A stretch of 6,139 nt of DNA from an uncultured Arthrobacter sp. GTDB taxonomy: Bacteria; Actinomycetota; Actinomycetes; Actinomycetales; Micrococcaceae. The notes under the pieces were generated by a model, which was given only the letters and a program-made list of their open reading frames with translations, made no database searches and had not been told where the DNA came from. Below, piece by piece: positions 5,632-6,139 of this stretch. The translations under genes were made by a program, and so were the position numbers. The stretch lies in the NCBI GenBank assembly GCA_937873245.1, contig CALMVY010000208.1:1-6139 (forward strand), written 5' to 3'. Every line of letters begins with the position of its first letter. The stretch's first letter is position 1.

Positions 5632-6139
5632 CTACCGGGCGATCTTGAAGTTGAACGCTCCGGTGCCCAGCACACCCCAGATCCGCACCCAGATCGGAAG
5701 CACCATCTCGGCGCCGCGGGCGGTGGTGATGTCGCCCAGGTCGATGATGTCCCGGTGCCCGAAATCCTTGAGCAGCCCGCTCACGACCCCCTTGGCGTCC
5801 GCGTCGTTTCCGGAGACGAAGACCGAATGGCCTCCCCCGGCCACGCTCACCGGATCCACCATCACGCTGGCGTTCATCGTGTTGAGCGTCTTGACCACAC
5901 GGGCTTCAGGGAACGCGCGCTGGATCTGCTCACCGAGGCTGTCCGTGTTCACCGGGTTCAGCGACGGCGGAAATCCCTGCGAGAAGTCCAGCGGATTCGC
6001 GACGTCCATCAGCACCTTGCCGCCCAGGTTTTCTGCTCCGGCTGCCGCGAGCGCTTCGAGGGAGCCGGCGCCGTTGGTGGCATTGACGACGACGTCGGCC
6101 CGCGCGGCTGCATCCGCGAACGTGGCGACGTCGATCCCG
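5632..6139 (-). CDS. F420-reductase-like NAD(P)-binding oxidoreductase (N-terminus beyond window)
   Basis: The frame is open from the right edge (first whole codon 6138-6136) to a TAG at 5634-5632, giving the last 168 residues. The start and the GxGxxG dinucleotide loop are off the window. Visible family features are the Rossmann strand and turn ADVVVNATNGAGS (about 6060-6020 region and upstream), MDVANPLD (about 6009-5986), VVKTLNTMNA (about 5898-5869), the acidic FVSGNDADAK segment, and a hydrophobic C-terminus ending NFKIAR. These match the NADP oxidoreductase, coenzyme F420-dependent family (Fno-like), normally a little over 200 residues. Many members have unknown substrates and need not use F420, so the call is to family only. 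An internal GTG at 6015 could be mistaken for the start, but coding sequence clearly continues upstream of it. It is leftward, 65 bp before the small membrane protein gene. Confidence 0.88.
   Translation of the reverse strand, partial: GIDVATFADAAARADVVVNATNGAGSLEALAAAGAENLGGKVLMDVANPLDFSQGFPPSLNPVNTDSLGEQIQRAFPEARVVKTLNTMNASVMVDPVSVAGGGHSVFVSGNDADAKGVVSGLLKDFGHRDIIDLGDITTARGAEMVLPIWVRIWGVLGTGAFNFKIAR

Noticed and set aside
6013..6015. GTG as start of a 127-residue protein at the right edge
   Set aside because: The same frame continues to the window end with clear Rossmann-type sequence of the same family, so this codon is internal.
1..6139. Mobile element, defence system, CRISPR or integration site
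   Set aside because: No transposase, integrase, toxin-antitoxin pair, spaced repeats, tRNA or composition shift is visible; the gene content is housekeeping.

Overview
The window looks like chromosomal DNA of a high-GC actinobacterium. Evidence is the strongly G/C-biased third codon position in every gene, the sparse -35 elements, the leaderless-type gene starts, and protein sequences that resemble those of Arthrobacter and relatives (Micrococcaceae). The genus is inference from recollection of protein families, not from a search. I see no IS element, phage gene, CRISPR array, tRNA or rRNA, and base composition is even across the genes, so this reads as core genome rather than an island.

Layout: (1) 1-30, the first ten codons of a leftward gene, probably a small winged-helix regulator. 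(2) 31-243, a divergent intergenic region with a consensus TTGACA promoter for the leftward gene, two mutually exclusive inverted repeats, a long run of G-tracts and a -10 box for the rightward gene. (3) 244-1224, an RluA-type RNA pseudouridine synthase, and 1322-1948, a DedA-family membrane protein, both rightward. (4) 1949-1963, a convergent junction with a compact GC hairpin. (5) Four leftward genes: a 101-residue protein of unknown function (1964-2269), phosphoenolpyruvate carboxylase (ppc, 2311-5127), a 108-residue single-span membrane protein (5240-5566), and the C-terminal 168 residues of an F420-reductase-like NAD(P)-binding protein (5632-6139, running off the end).

The genes do not form one pathway. 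PEP carboxylase supplies oxaloacetate to the TCA cycle, and its catalytic and allosteric residues all appear present. The pseudouridine synthase modifies RNA, the DedA protein probably serves membrane-lipid or undecaprenyl-phosphate transport, and the F420-like enzyme is a nucleotide-dependent redox protein of unknown substrate.

The most unusual signal is at the gene starts. Four of the six starts in view (244, 1322, 2269 minus, 5566 minus) have a TANNNT hexamer followed by exactly six bases and then the start codon. A fifth (30 minus) has a weaker version (CAGACT, six bases, ATG) with a TTGACA box 18 bp upstream. This is the geometry of leaderless transcripts and implies that most genes here are separate transcription units. 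ppc is the exception, with a ribosome-binding site and a longer leader. The divergent region at 100-216 is the second place worth attention.
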